DNA of 64,000 nucleotides, taken from contig NZ_BNBE01000004.1 of assembly GCF_014654895.1 (NCBI RefSeq), forward strand, positions 248,001 to 312,000, written 5' to 3'. How positions within the stretch are numbered: position 1 is the stretch's first letter; every line of letters starts with the position of its first letter. A program made the position numbers and the translations under genes. This stretch comes from Streptomyces filamentosus. GTDB lineage: Bacteria > Actinomycetota > Actinomycetes > Streptomycetales > Streptomycetaceae. Under the pieces are notes generated by a model. It did not search any database. It had not been told where the DNA came from and saw only the letters and a list, made by a program, of their open reading frames with translations. Positions 41,217 to 50,631 of the stretch are shown in pieces.

Positions 41217-42056
41217 ATGACAAGCACACGGGAACGGGGCGGGCCGGGCGGGGACGATCCGCTGGAGGACTTCGAGCGCCGGGAGGTGGAGGTGGCGGGC
41301 GTCCGCAAGCGCGTGTACGTCTCCGGGGACGGGCCCGCGGTGGTCCTCATGCCGGAGATGCCGGGCATCAGTCCCGACGTCGCCCGGTTCGCGCGGTGGA
41401 TCCGGGAGGCGGGCCTCTCGGTGTACGTGCCGTCCCTGTTCGGCGTCGACGGGGCCCGGCCGCTCGCCGGGGCGGCGGAGACGGTCGTCCGGCGCGCCTG
41501 CGTCAGCGCCGAGTTCCGGGCGTTCGCCGGGGGCGGCACCAGTCCGGTGGCCGGGTGGCTGCGGGGGCTCGCGCGGGTGGCGCACGCGGAGCGGGGCGGG
41601 CCGGGGGTCGGGGCCGTCGGGCTGTGCTTCACCGGGAACTTCGCCCTGTCCATGGCGCTGGAGCCGGCGGTCGTCGCACCGGTGGTCAACCACCCCTCGC
41701 TGCCGCTCGACGATCCGGCGGGGCTCGAACTGAGCGAGGAGGACGCGGCGGCGGTGGCCGGGCGGGTGCGGCGCGACGGGCTGAAGGTGCTCGCCTACCG
41801 CTTCGAGGACGACCGGTGGTGCACGGGGCAGCGGTTCGCGGCGTACCGGGCGCTGCTCGGCGACGCGTTCGACGGGCGGGTGCTGCCCTCCGGGGTGGCG
41901 AACCCCGATCCCCCGCCCTTCTTCCGGGAGGTCGTCGGCTGCGCGCACAGCGTGGTGACGGCCCATCTGGTGGACGTCGCCGGGCATCCCACGGTGCGCG
42001 CCCGCGACGAGATCCTCGCCTTCCTGACGGAGCGGCTGCGGCCCGGGGCGGGATGA
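41217..42056 (+). CDS. Dienelactone hydrolase family protein
   Basis: A 279-residue alpha/beta hydrolase starting MTSTRERGGPGGDDPLEDFE. The nucleophile elbow reads GAVGLCFTGNFALSMAL, in which Cys replaces the usual Ser, as in dienelactone hydrolases. An oxyanion region PAVVLMPEMPGISPDVARFA precedes it. The late acid and His are in LAYRFEDDRWC and VVTAHLVDVAGHP. An upstream in-frame start at 41112 would add 35 residues that do not resemble the family, so the ATG at 41217 was chosen. It is divergent from the GlxA-type regulator. Confidence 0.86.
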   Translation: MTSTRERGGPGGDDPLEDFERREVEVAGVRKRVYVSGDGPAVVLMPEMPGISPDVARFARWIREAGLSVYVPSLFGVDGARPLAGAAETVVRRACVSAEFRAFAGGGTSPVAGWLRGLARVAHAERGGPGVGAVGLCFTGNFALSMALEPAVVAPVVNHPSLPLDDPAGLELSEEDAAAVAGRVRRDGLKVLAYRFEDDRWCTGQRFAAYRALLGDAFDGRVLPSGVANPDPPPFFREVVGCAHSVVTAHLVDVAGHPTVRARDEILAFLTERLRPGAG

Positions 42057-42077
42057 GGGCGGCCGTTCCCGGCGGGG

Positions 42078-42929
42078 TCAGCGGGTGGGGGCGGGGGCGG
42101 TCCAGGAGCTCAGGAGGCGGAGGGCGTCGGCCGTCGCGGAGCCGGGTTCCACGTTGTAGACGCAGAGGGTCTGCTCGGTGTCGCCGGGGACCTGGAACGA
42201 CTCGTAGGAGAAGTGGAGTTCGCCCGCGACGGGGTGGACGTACCGCTTGTCCCCGTGGGTGCGGCGCAGCACCTTGTGGTCGTTCCACCACGTGGAGAAC
42301 TCGGGGCAGCCCAGGGTGAGTTCGCCGACCAGGTCGGCGAGCCTGCGATCGTCCGGGTGGCGGCCCGCCTCCAGGCGGAGCATGGCGACCGTCTCCGCGG
42401 CGATCCGCTCCCAGTCGCCGACGCGCTCGCGGGCCTCCGGGTCCAGGAGGTAGTAGCGGGCGAGGTTGCGCCGGGGGGCGGGCAGGGCCTCGAAGTCGGT
42501 GAGGACGGCGCGGGCCGGCGGGTTGGAGGCCAGCACGTCGGTGCGGCGGCCGAGGACGAACGCCGGTACGCGGCCCAGCGTCTCCAGCATGAGGTGCAGG
42601 CCGGGGCGGACGCGCTGGGGGCGGTTCGGGACGCGGCGGGCCGCGCCGGGGGCGGGCAGCAGGAGGTCGGCGAGGTGCTCGCGCTCGGAGGCGTCGAGCC
42701 GCAGGGCCCCGGCCAGGGCCGCGACGACCTCGGCGGAGGGGTGGCCCGCACGGCCCTGCTCCAGGCGGGTGTAGTACTCGGTGCTGACCCCGGCCAGGCG
42801 CGCGACCTCGTCCCTGCGCAGGCCGGGGACCCGGCGCGCCCGGCCGTCGTCGGGGAGTCCGGCCAGGTCCGGGCTGATCGCGGCGCGCCGGCCGCGGAGG
42901 AAGTCGGCGATCTCTCTGCTGCGCTCCAT
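42078..42929 (-). CDS. XRE-family regulator with a MmyB-like ligand-binding domain
   Basis: A 283-residue protein starting MERSREIADFLRGRRAAISP. Residues 30-85 are a helix-turn-helix (LRRDEVARLAGVSTEYYTRL, then EQGRAGHPS). Residues 105-275 are the MmyB-like PAS-type ligand-binding domain (LHLMLETLGRVPAFVLGRRT; NLARYYLLDPEARERVGDWE; GDKRYVHPVAGELHFSYESF). In Streptomyces such regulators often sit divergently from short-chain dehydrogenases and control them, and here an SDR gene starts 195 bases away in the opposite direction. The ligand is unknown. Confidence 0.92.
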   Translation of the reverse strand: MERSREIADFLRGRRAAISPDLAGLPDDGRARRVPGLRRDEVARLAGVSTEYYTRLEQGRAGHPSAEVVAALAGALRLDASEREHLADLLLPAPGAARRVPNRPQRVRPGLHLMLETLGRVPAFVLGRRTDVLASNPPARAVLTDFEALPAPRRNLARYYLLDPEARERVGDWERIAAETVAMLRLEAGRHPDDRRLADLVGELTLGCPEFSTWWNDHKVLRRTHGDKRYVHPVAGELHFSYESFQVPGDTEQTLCVYNVEPGSATADALRLLSSWTAPAPTR

Positions 42930-43124
42930 CCCCCCAGTGTGCGGGGTCCCGGGTGCGGCGGGGACCGCCCGGGTGGCCCTGCCGGTACCAGTTCCGGGAG
43001 GGTCCGCCGCGGCGCCCCGGGAGGGGCCGCGGGCTGGTGTGCTTGAGCCGTGCCCGGGTCCGCCCCGACGGAGCGGACCGGCACTTCCCTCCCGTTCCCT
43101 TTCCTCCCGGAAGGACACCGCGCC

Positions 43125-43922
43125 ATGTCCGCGTACCCCACCGCCCTCACCGCCTCCACCGCCGTCGCCCCGCTCCGGGGCCGCGTCGCCGTCGTCACCG
43201 GGGCCTCCAGCGGCATCGGCGAGGCCGCCGCCGCGAGGCTGGCCTCCCTGGGGGCCCGGGTCGTCGTCCTCGCCCGCCGGGCCGAGCGGCTCGACGAGCT
43301 GGTCTCCCGGATCGGGAAGGACGGCGGCAGCGCCCTGGCGATCACCGCCGACGTGACCGACCGGGCGGCCGTACGGGCCGCGGCCGACCGGGTCGAGGCC
43401 GAACTGGGCGGCGCCGACCTGCTGTTCAACAACGCGGGGGTGATGCTCCCGGCGCCCTTCGAGGAGTCGGCGGCCGGTCAGTGGCAGCAGCAGATCGACC
43501 TGAACGTCACCGCCCTGACGCACGTGACCGGGGCGTTCGTCCCGCAGTTGGTGCGGGCCGCCGGGGAGCGGGGGGTGGCCGACCTGATCACCACCTCGTC
43601 GATCGCGGCGCAGAACATCTTCCCGACCTTCGCCGTCTACTCGGCCACCAAGGCGTACGTCACGCACTTCTCCCGCCACCTGCGGGCGGAGCTGGGGCCG
43701 AAGGGCGTGCGGGTCGCGGCGGTCGAGCCGGGCATCGTCGGCACGGAGCTCCAGAGCCACGTCACCGACGAGGGCGCGCGGGAGTGGCTGGCCGGCTCGA
43801 AGGAGGCCATGGAGTGGCTCGCCCCGGAGGACGTCGCCGAGACCGTCGGCTTCCTGGCGTCGCTGCCGCCGCGGGTCAACCTCCAGCAGGTCACCGTCAT
43901 GCCGACCGGGCAGACCGCCTGA
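43125..43922 (+). CDS. SDR family oxidoreductase
   Basis: A 265-residue classical short-chain dehydrogenase. The cofactor motif is VVTGASSGIGEAAAARLASL, followed by NNAGVMLPAPFEES. Catalytic residues are the Ser of LITTSSIAAQN and the Tyr-Lys of YSATKAYVTHF, and PGIVGTELQSHVTDEGAR follows. An AGG-type ribosome-binding site (GGAAGGACACC) precedes the ATG. It is divergent from the MmyB-like regulator, a frequent pairing in which the regulator represses the SDR gene. The substrate is not predictable. Confidence 0.93.
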   Translation: MSAYPTALTASTAVAPLRGRVAVVTGASSGIGEAAAARLASLGARVVVLARRAERLDELVSRIGKDGGSALAITADVTDRAAVRAAADRVEAELGGADLLFNNAGVMLPAPFEESAAGQWQQQIDLNVTALTHVTGAFVPQLVRAAGERGVADLITTSSIAAQNIFPTFAVYSATKAYVTHFSRHLRAELGPKGVRVAAVEPGIVGTELQSHVTDEGAREWLAGSKEAMEWLAPEDVAETVGFLASLPPRVNLQQVTVMPTGQTA

Positions 43923-43977
43923 AGCGGCGGACCGGCGGACCGGCCCCGGCCGTCCCGGAGGGCGGCCGGGGCCGGGG

Positions 43978-44859
43978 TCAGGCCAGGACCCGGAGGGCGC
44001 CGGGACAGACCCGGAGGGTGACCGGGAGGGAGGCGTCGACCTCGCCGTCGGCGCCGTACGGGAGGGGCCGGTCGGCCTCGATCCGTATCTCCCGGCCGCG
44101 CAGCACCTCGACCTGGGGGCGGGCCAGGTGGGCGCCCGTCTTCAGCTCGTTCATCAGGGCGAAGAAGAGGTGCTTCGGGGCCTGCTTGATGACCACGACG
44201 TCCAGGGTGCCGTCGTCGACGCGGGCGCCCGGCGCGATGTTCCTCCCGAAGCCGTAGAAGCCGGAGTTGGCCGCGACCACCGTGTAGCCGCTGCGGTCGT
44301 GGCGGACGCCGTCGACGGTGATGCGGTACGCGGCCGGCTTCCAGGCGAGGACCGCCCGCAGGCCGCCGGCGTAGTACGAGGCCGCGCCCCGCAGCACCCG
44401 GGAGGCGTTGGCGTGCCGGTTGGCGACCGCGTCCACGCCCGCGTACACGCTGCCCAGGACGCGGATTCCGGGGTGCGCGGCGGACTCCACCTCGATGGTG
44501 TCGACGGCGCGCGGCTCGGCTTCGAGGAGGATCCGGGCGAGGCCCGGGGCGTCGGTGGGCAGGCCCAGGGCTCGGGCGAAGTCGTTGCCGCGGCCGGCGG
44601 GCACCAGGCCGAGCACCGCGTCCGTGCCGCTGAGCGCGCCGCCGACGCCGCCGGCCATGCCGTCGCCGCCGACCGCGAGGACGACGTGGCCCCGCTCCCC
44701 CGCATGCAGGGCGAGTTCGCGGGCGTGCTCCAGGCTGCGGCTGTAGACGGTGTCGAGCCGGGCGCCCGCCTCCCGCAGCAGCCGGGCCAGCGGGAGCAGA
44801 CCCGCCGTGCCGCTGGAACCCCCTGCGGTGGGGTTGACGACGGCGGTGAACTGTCGCAT
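43978..44859 (-). CDS. Diacylglycerol/sphingosine kinase-like lipid kinase
   Basis: A 293-residue protein starting MRQFTAVVNPTAGGSSGTAG, with the DAGK catalytic signature VVLAVGGDGMAGGVGGALSG and LGLVPAGRGNDFARALGLPT. The C-terminal beta-sandwich includes YTVVAANSGFYGFGRNIAPG, DDGTLDVVVIKQ and LPYGADGEVDASLP. It phosphorylates a lipid, probably diacylglycerol, at the inner membrane face. It lies 31 bases downstream of the FAD-linked oxidase gene in the same direction, suggesting a joint operon for lipid metabolism. Confidence 0.92.
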   Translation of the reverse strand: MRQFTAVVNPTAGGSSGTAGLLPLARLLREAGARLDTVYSRSLEHARELALHAGERGHVVLAVGGDGMAGGVGGALSGTDAVLGLVPAGRGNDFARALGLPTDAPGLARILLEAEPRAVDTIEVESAAHPGIRVLGSVYAGVDAVANRHANASRVLRGAASYYAGGLRAVLAWKPAAYRITVDGVRHDRSGYTVVAANSGFYGFGRNIAPGARVDDGTLDVVVIKQAPKHLFFALMNELKTGAHLARPQVEVLRGREIRIEADRPLPYGADGEVDASLPVTLRVCPGALRVLA

Positions 44860-44890
44860 GGATCAGACCTCCGGGCGGCAGGAGAGGCGG

Positions 44891-46486
44891 TCAGCGGACG
44901 GGGAGGAGGACGCCGGGGTTGAGGACTCCGGAGGGGTCGATCTCGGCCTTGACGGCCTGGAGCATGCGGATGCCGAGGGGTCCGGTCTCGCGAACGTACC
45001 AGTCGCGGTGGTCGGTGCCCACGCCGTGGTGGTGGCTGATGGTGCCGCCCGCCGCGAGGATGGCGTCGTTGGCGGCCCGCTTCGCCGGCTCCCAGTGCGC
45101 GACCGGGTCCTCGCCCTGCGCGGAGACCACGGTGAAGTAGAGCGAGGCGCCGTTCTCGTACGTGTGCGAGATGTGGCACATGACCAGGGGCGGGGTGCCG
45201 GCCTCGGTGAGCGTGCGGGTCAGGGCGTCGCGCACCGCGGCGTGGAGACCGGGGAGCGCGGACCAGAAGGCGGCCGTCTCCAGCGTCTCGGCGAAGGCGC
45301 CGGCGTCGAGGAGGGCGTCGCGGAGGTAGGGGGCGTCGTACCGGCCGTGCGCCCAGCGGTCGCCGGGCTCCTCGCCCGTGAACTCGCCGCCGCAGGCGCG
45401 GAGGACCTCGTGGACGGCGGCGCGGCGGGCGGCCGTCTCCTCCTCGGTGCCCTCGTAGCCGACGACGGCCGCGCAGCCCGGGTTCTGCGGGAGTCCGCCG
45501 CTGCCGATGGCGTCCGGCTGGGCCAGGCCGACGAAGGTCTCGGTCTCGTCGGACAGCCGCAGCACGGTGGGGCGCGGGCCGTCCTGGGCGAGGCGGCGCA
45601 GCGCCGCCGTGCCGGCCTCGAAGGAGGCGAAGCGCCAGCCCTCGTAGATCCGGCGGGCCGGGAGCGGGCGGATCCGGACGGTCACCGCGGTGATGACGCC
45701 GAGGGCGCCCTCGGAGCCGAGGACCAGCTGGCGGAGGTCGGGGCCGGCCGCCGAGCGCGGGGCCCGGCCGGTCTCCAGGGTGCCTTCGGGGGTGGCGACG
45801 GTGAGGCCGAGGACCATCTCGTCGAAGCGGCCGTAGCCGGCGGACGCCTGGCCGCTGGAGCGGGCCGCCGCGAAGCCGCCGACGGAGGCCCACTCGAAGG
45901 ACTGCGGGAAGTGGCCGAGCGTCCAGCCCCGGGCGTTGAGCAGCTCCTCGCACCGGGGGCCGCGCAGGCCGGGCTGGAGGGTGGCCGTGCGGGAGACCTC
46001 GTCGACGGCGAGGAGCCCGTCCAGCCGGCGCAGGTCGAGGGCGACGAACGGGCGCTCGGTGGCGGGGGCGAGGCCGCCGACGACGGAGGTGCCGCCGCCG
46101 AAGGGCACGGCGGCGACGCCGTGTTCGGCGCAGGCGCGGAGCACGGCGAGGACCTCGTCGTGGTCGGCGGGGAGGAGGACGGCGGCGGGCGCGGTGCGGA
46201 CCTCGCCGGCGCGGATGCGCAGCAGGTCGGGGGTGGACTTGCCGCGGGTGTGCCGGATGCGGCTCTCGGCGTCGTCCCGCAGGCCGTCGGGGGCGGCGAC
46301 GGCCGCGCGCAGCGCGTCGTACGCCTCGCCGGTCAGGGCCGGGGCGGGCGGTTCGACGGCGTCGAGGGTGGTGGGGCCGCCCTCGCGGGGGGTGACGCCG
46401 AGCAGGTCGCGCAGGAGGCCGGTGACCGCGTCGGGCAGGGGTGCCGCCTTGGCCGGGTCGCCCCAGCCGCTCCACAACATGTCCAC
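44891..46486 (-). CDS. FAD-binding oxidase similar to alkyldihydroxyacetonephosphate synthase
   Basis: A 531-residue protein. The PCMH-type FAD domain is at residues 95-280 (AAVLLPADHDEVLAVLRACA; VAAVPFGGGTSVVGGLAPAT; FPQSFEWASVGGFAAARSSG; LVLGSEGALGVITAVTVRIR). The C-terminal substrate domain has LVMCHISHTYENGASLYFTV and the His-rich GGTISHHHGVGTDHRDWYVR, which matches the active-site His cluster of alkyl-DHAP synthases. It ends PSGVLNPGVLLPVR. The start is a GTG at 46486, with an ATG two codons later. It is divergent from the TetR gene. Ether-lipid formation is possible but unproven. Confidence 0.87.
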   Translation of the reverse strand: MDMLWSGWGDPAKAAPLPDAVTGLLRDLLGVTPREGGPTTLDAVEPPAPALTGEAYDALRAAVAAPDGLRDDAESRIRHTRGKSTPDLLRIRAGEVRTAPAAVLLPADHDEVLAVLRACAEHGVAAVPFGGGTSVVGGLAPATERPFVALDLRRLDGLLAVDEVSRTATLQPGLRGPRCEELLNARGWTLGHFPQSFEWASVGGFAAARSSGQASAGYGRFDEMVLGLTVATPEGTLETGRAPRSAAGPDLRQLVLGSEGALGVITAVTVRIRPLPARRIYEGWRFASFEAGTAALRRLAQDGPRPTVLRLSDETETFVGLAQPDAIGSGGLPQNPGCAAVVGYEGTEEETAARRAAVHEVLRACGGEFTGEEPGDRWAHGRYDAPYLRDALLDAGAFAETLETAAFWSALPGLHAAVRDALTRTLTEAGTPPLVMCHISHTYENGASLYFTVVSAQGEDPVAHWEPAKRAANDAILAAGGTISHHHGVGTDHRDWYVRETGPLGIRMLQAVKAEIDPSGVLNPGVLLPVR

Positions 46487-46552
46487 TTCGAGAGGTTCCT
46501 CACGGTCTGGTTCACGGACGGCTCTGCCGCTCGGCCCGCACTGGCATTACAC

Positions 46553-46579
46553 TGTGACAGATGACGCCCATTCGTCACA
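46553..46579. promoter_or_regulatory. Interrupted palindrome TGTGAC-N15-GTCACA over the TetR start
   Basis: The arms at 46553-46558 and 46574-46579 flank the ATG of the TetR gene at 46561. In this 74-base divergent region it could be the autoregulatory operator. Confidence 0.4.
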
Positions 46580-47160
46580 ACCATGCAGACTCAGATCCCG
46601 TGCTCGACGCCGCCCGCGACTGCGTGCTCGCCGTCGGCGTGCGGCGCACCACCCTCACCGACGTCGCCCGGCGCGCGGGGGTGTCCCGGATGACGCTGTA
46701 CCGGCGCTGGCCCGATGTGCGCAGCCTGGTCGGCGACCTGATGACCCGTGAGTGGATCGGCGTCGCCGCGGACGCCATGCCGCCCTCCGACGACGACCGG
46801 CCCGAGCGGGAGCGCATCGTCGGGGGACTCGTCGCGGGGGCCGCCGCCTTCCGGGCCCACCCGCTCTTCCACAAGATCCTCGACGTGGACCCGGAACTGC
46901 TGCTGCCGTACGTCCTCGACCGCCGGGGCGCCAGCCAGGACGCCCTCCTCGGCCTCCTCCACACCGCGCTGGAGAACGGCCACGAGGACGGCTCGGTCCG
47001 CGTCGTCCGGACGGACCTCCAGGCCCGCTCCCTGCTGCTCGTCGTGCAGTCCTTCACCCTCTCGCTGCGCACCATGACCGACGAGACCGATCCCGAACTG
47101 AGCGAGGCCGCCTTCCTCGGCGAGCTGCGCACCCTGCTGGAGAGGACCCTCACCCCGTGA
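46561..47160 (+). CDS. TetR/AcrR family transcriptional regulator
   Basis: A 199-residue protein starting MTPIRHNHADSDPVLDAARD. The N-terminal helix-turn-helix is VRRTTLTDVARRAGVSRMTL, then YRRWPDVRSLVGDLMTREWI. The remainder is the helical ligand domain (LLLVVQSFTLSLRTMTDETD). Little space precedes the ATG, so the mRNA may be nearly leaderless. It overlaps the glycerol-3-phosphate dehydrogenase gene by GTGA and is divergent from the alkyl-DHAP-synthase-like gene, so it probably controls both. Confidence 0.92.
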   Translation: MTPIRHNHADSDPVLDAARDCVLAVGVRRTTLTDVARRAGVSRMTLYRRWPDVRSLVGDLMTREWIGVAADAMPPSDDDRPERERIVGGLVAGAAAFRAHPLFHKILDVDPELLLPYVLDRRGASQDALLGLLHTALENGHEDGSVRVVRTDLQARSLLLVVQSFTLSLRTMTDETDPELSEAAFLGELRTLLERTLTP

Positions 47161-48731
47161 ACCCCACGAGCGGCACCGCCCTGCCCGGCTCCTCCCTCGA
47201 CGCCGGGCGCCGCCGGCGCGAACTGGAACGGCTCGCGAACGACACCGCCGGCACCGTCGACGTGCTCGTCGTCGGGCTCGGCGCCACCGGAGCGGGGGCC
47301 GCGCTCGACGCGGCCTCCCGCGGGCTCTCCGTCGTCGCGGTCGACGCCCACGACCTCGCCTTCGGCACCTCCCGCTGGAGCTCCAAACTGATCCACGGCG
47401 GACTGCGCTACCTCGCGTCGGGGCAGCTCGACGTCGCACACGAGAGCGCCGTCGAACGCGGGATCCTCATGGAGCGCACCGCCCCCCACCTGGTGCGCGC
47501 CCAGCCCTTCGTGCTCCCCCTCACGCCGCTCGTCGGCCGCGCCCAGGCCGCGCTGGCCCGGTCCGGCTTCCTCGCGGGCGACCTGCTGCGCGTCTCGGCC
47601 CGCACCTCGCGCCGCACGCTGCCCCGGCCCCGTACGCTCTCCGCCGTCGAGACCCGGCACCTCGCCCCCGCCCTGCGGCCCACCGGACTCCGCGGCGGAC
47701 TGCTCTCCTGGGACGGGCAGCTCTCCGACGACGCCCGGCTCGTGACCGCCGTCGCCCGCACCGCGGCCGCCCACGGCGCCCGCGTCCTCACCCGCGTCCG
47801 CGCCCTCGCGCTCCACGGCGACGGCGCGACGCTCCGCGACGAGACCACCGGCGAGGAGCTGCGGATCCGGGCGCGCGCCGTCGTCAACGCGACCGGCGTG
47901 TGGGCGGGCGGCCTCGTCGGCGACGTCCGGCTGCGGCCCTCGCGCGGCACCCACCTCGTGCTGCGCTCCGAACGGCTCGGCCGCCTCTCCGCCGGCCTGC
48001 ACGTCCCCATCCCCGGCGAGACGAACCGCTTCGTCCTGGTGCTGCCCCAGGGCGACGGACGCGTGTACGTGGGCCTCACCGACGAACCCGTCGACGGCGA
48101 CGTGCCCGACGTGCCGGAGGTCCCCGAGACCGACATCGGCTTCCTCCTCGACGTGCTCGGCTCCGCGCTGGACGTCACCGTCGACCGGAGCGACGTGGTC
48201 GGCGCCTTCGCGGGCCTGCGGCCGCTGCTCGACACCCGGGACGCGGCGGGCCGCACCGCCGACATCTCGCGTCGGCACGCCGTGCTCACCTCCCCCGAGG
48301 GCGTCGTCACCGTCGTCGGCGGCAAGCTCACCACCTACCGCCGGATGGCCCAGGACGCCGTCGACGCCGCCGTCGCCGCCCGCTCACTGCCCGCCGGACC
48401 GTGCCGCACCGCGTCCCTCCCCCTCGTCGGCGCCGCCGCGCCGCGGGTGCTCGCGGGGCTCGACGTACCGCCCCGCCTCGTGCACCGGTACGGCTCCGAG
48501 GCCCCGGCCGTGCACGCGCTCGGCCTCGCGGACCCGGCGCTCGCCGGGCCCGTCGTGCCGGGCCACCCCGTCACCGGCGCCGAACTGGTGTGGGCAGTCC
48601 GGCACGAGGGAGCCCTCGACCTCGCCGACCTCCTCGACCGGCGCACCCGCATCGGCCTGGTCCCCGAGGACCGGGCCGCGGCCGGGACGGCGGCCCGCGA
48701 GGTCCTCGCCGGCGCCTCCCTGGCGGTCTGA
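47157..48731 (+). CDS. glpD: FAD-dependent glycerol-3-phosphate dehydrogenase
   Basis: A 524-residue flavoprotein from a GTG start overlapping the TetR stop. The dinucleotide-binding motif is DVLVVGLGATGAGAALDAAS. The family signature follows as FGTSRWSSKLIHGGLRYLAS. Further conserved parts are ARAVVNATGVWAGGLVGDVR, SRGTHLVLRSERLG, GRVYVGLTDEPVDGDVPDVP and VTVVGGKLTTYRRMAQDAVD. It oxidises sn-glycerol 3-phosphate to DHAP and passes electrons to quinone. The pairing with an alkyl-DHAP-synthase-like gene, which uses a DHAP derivative, is notable. Confidence 0.92.
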   Translation: MNPTSGTALPGSSLDAGRRRRELERLANDTAGTVDVLVVGLGATGAGAALDAASRGLSVVAVDAHDLAFGTSRWSSKLIHGGLRYLASGQLDVAHESAVERGILMERTAPHLVRAQPFVLPLTPLVGRAQAALARSGFLAGDLLRVSARTSRRTLPRPRTLSAVETRHLAPALRPTGLRGGLLSWDGQLSDDARLVTAVARTAAAHGARVLTRVRALALHGDGATLRDETTGEELRIRARAVVNATGVWAGGLVGDVRLRPSRGTHLVLRSERLGRLSAGLHVPIPGETNRFVLVLPQGDGRVYVGLTDEPVDGDVPDVPEVPETDIGFLLDVLGSALDVTVDRSDVVGAFAGLRPLLDTRDAAGRTADISRRHAVLTSPEGVVTVVGGKLTTYRRMAQDAVDAAVAARSLPAGPCRTASLPLVGAAAPRVLAGLDVPPRLVHRYGSEAPAVHALGLADPALAGPVVPGHPVTGAELVWAVRHEGALDLADLLDRRTRIGLVPEDRAAAGTAAREVLAGASLAV

Positions 48732-48800
48732 CGCCCCGGACGGCGGGCCCGGGTGGCACCCCCGGGCCCCCGTTGGGACCATGGGCGCCGGAGGACAGCC

Positions 48801-50624
48801 ATGGCACCCGACCCACACCCGTCCCCGCCGGACGACCCCTCACCGGACGGCCCTTCGACGGCCGGCCCCCAGGCCCGCGAGGACGCGTCCGTCCCCGAGG
48901 AAGCCGGGACCGAGGACGAGGCTGAGGCAGGGAACGGCGTCGGGAACGGCGGGGCCGGGGCCGTCCCGGATCGTGGGGGCGGGCGGTGGCGGCGGGCCTC
49001 CCGGCTCGGGCTCACGCTGCCCGGCTGCTGGGGCGCGCTCCTGCTGGCCTGCCTCTCCTTCACCCCCTCCCTGCTGCCGCGCGGCGGCGTCCTCCAGGGC
49101 GTCGTCTGCGGCATCAGCGCGGCGATCGGTTACGGGCTCGGCGTCGTCGCCGCCCACGTCTGGCGGGCCTTCGCCGACCGGGAGACACGCGCCCCGTCCC
49201 CCGCGTCCCGGCGGATCCTCGCCGTCGCCTCGGCCGTCCTGCTCGGCCTCGCGTTCGGCCTCGGCCAGTACTGGCAGCACGAGATCCGGGTGCTCCTGGA
49301 GGTCACGGAGTACAGCGCCCTCGCCACCGTCGCCTGCCCGTTCGTCGCCGTGCTCCTCTTCCTCCTGCTGCTGTCGGCGGGGCGGGGGCTGCGGCGGCTG
49401 TACCGGTGGGTCGCCCGGCTGCTCCGGCGCTGGACCGGGCCGCGCGCGGCGCGGGCCACCGGCTGGATCGTCGTGGCGGGTCTGGCGTGGGCCCTCGTCA
49501 GCGGGGTGCTGCTGTCCGGTCTCGTGAGCGCGGCCAACGGGGTGTTCTCGCTGCGGGACGAGGAGACCTCCGAGGGCGTGCGGCGGCCCGTCTCCTCCCT
49601 GCGCTCCGGCGGGCCCGGGTCACTGGTGCCGTGGGACTCGCTGGGCCGGGAGGGCCGGGCCTTCACCGGACGCGGCCCGACCGCCCGGGAGATCGGCGCG
49701 CTCACCCACCGCCCGGCCCTGGAGCCGGTACGGGCCTACGCCGGACTCGCGACCGCCGACGACGCGGAGGTCCGCGCGGAGCGGGCCGTCGCGGACCTCC
49801 GGCGCGCCGGCGGCTTCACCCGGGCGAACCTGCTCGTGGTCACCACCACGGGCAGCGGCTGGGTCGACCCGGCGGCCGTGGACTCCTTCGAGTACCTCGG
49901 CGACGGCGACGCGGCCACCGTGGCGATGCAGTACTCGTACCTGCCGTCGTGGCTGTCGTACCTGGTGGACCGGTCCAAGGCGCGGGAGGCGGGCCGCGAG
50001 CTGTTCGACGCGGTCTACGACGTCTGGTCCAAGCTGCCCGCCGACCGGCGCCCGCGGCTCTTCGTGGCGGGCGAGAGCCTGGGGGCGTTCGGCGCCGAGA
50101 CGGCCTTCAGCGGCGAGTACGACCTGCGCAACCGCACCGCGGGCACGCTCTTCGCCGGACCGCCGAACTTCAACACCCTCTTCCGCGAGTTCAGCGACCA
50201 CCGCGAGGCCGGGAGCCCCGAGGTCGAGCCCGTCTACAAGGGCGGGCGCACCGTGCGGTTCACCGCCGACCCCGGCGCGGGCACCGCCCCGGAGGGCCGG
50301 CCGTGGGACGGCACCCGGGTGCTGTACCTCATGCACCCGTCCGACCCGATCGTCTGGTGGAGCCCGGACCTGGCGTTCTCCGAGCCCGACTGGATCGGCG
50401 AGGCGCCCGGCGGCGACGTATTGGAGGGGATGGTCTGGATCCCCTTCGTGACCTTCTGGCAGGTCACCGCCGACCTGCCGTTCTCCACGGGCGTCCCGGA
50501 CGGCCACGGCCACACGTACCGGGCGGCGTACGTCGACGGCTGGAACGCCGTCATGCGCCCCTCCGGCTTCACCCCGCAGGACCTGGACCGGCTGCGCGAG
50601 GTCGTCAGCCCGCCGAGGAAGTGA
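48801..50624 (+). CDS. Membrane alpha/beta-hydrolase family protein (Abhydrolase_9-like)
   Basis: A 607-residue protein. After a charged, disordered N-terminus, four or five hydrophobic helices occur (LLLACLSFTPSLLPRGGVLQ; ILAVASAVLLGLAFGLGQYW; VACPFVAVLLFLLLLSAGRG; GWIVVAGLAWALVSGVLLSG). The C-terminal half is the hydrolase-like domain with RLFVAGESLGAFGAETAFSG (Ser in GESLG), VLYLMHPSDPIVWWSPDLAF and GHGHTYRAAYVDGW. This matches a family of actinobacterial membrane esterase-like proteins of unknown substrate. The ATG at 48801 was chosen behind GGAGGACAGCC. Confidence 0.87.
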   Translation: MAPDPHPSPPDDPSPDGPSTAGPQAREDASVPEEAGTEDEAEAGNGVGNGGAGAVPDRGGGRWRRASRLGLTLPGCWGALLLACLSFTPSLLPRGGVLQGVVCGISAAIGYGLGVVAAHVWRAFADRETRAPSPASRRILAVASAVLLGLAFGLGQYWQHEIRVLLEVTEYSALATVACPFVAVLLFLLLLSAGRGLRRLYRWVARLLRRWTGPRAARATGWIVVAGLAWALVSGVLLSGLVSAANGVFSLRDEETSEGVRRPVSSLRSGGPGSLVPWDSLGREGRAFTGRGPTAREIGALTHRPALEPVRAYAGLATADDAEVRAERAVADLRRAGGFTRANLLVVTTTGSGWVDPAAVDSFEYLGDGDAATVAMQYSYLPSWLSYLVDRSKAREAGRELFDAVYDVWSKLPADRRPRLFVAGESLGAFGAETAFSGEYDLRNRTAGTLFAGPPNFNTLFREFSDHREAGSPEVEPVYKGGRTVRFTADPGAGTAPEGRPWDGTRVLYLMHPSDPIVWWSPDLAFSEPDWIGEAPGGDVLEGMVWIPFVTFWQVTADLPFSTGVPDGHGHTYRAAYVDGWNAVMRPSGFTPQDLDRLREVVSPPRK

Positions 50625-50631
50625 CGCGCGG

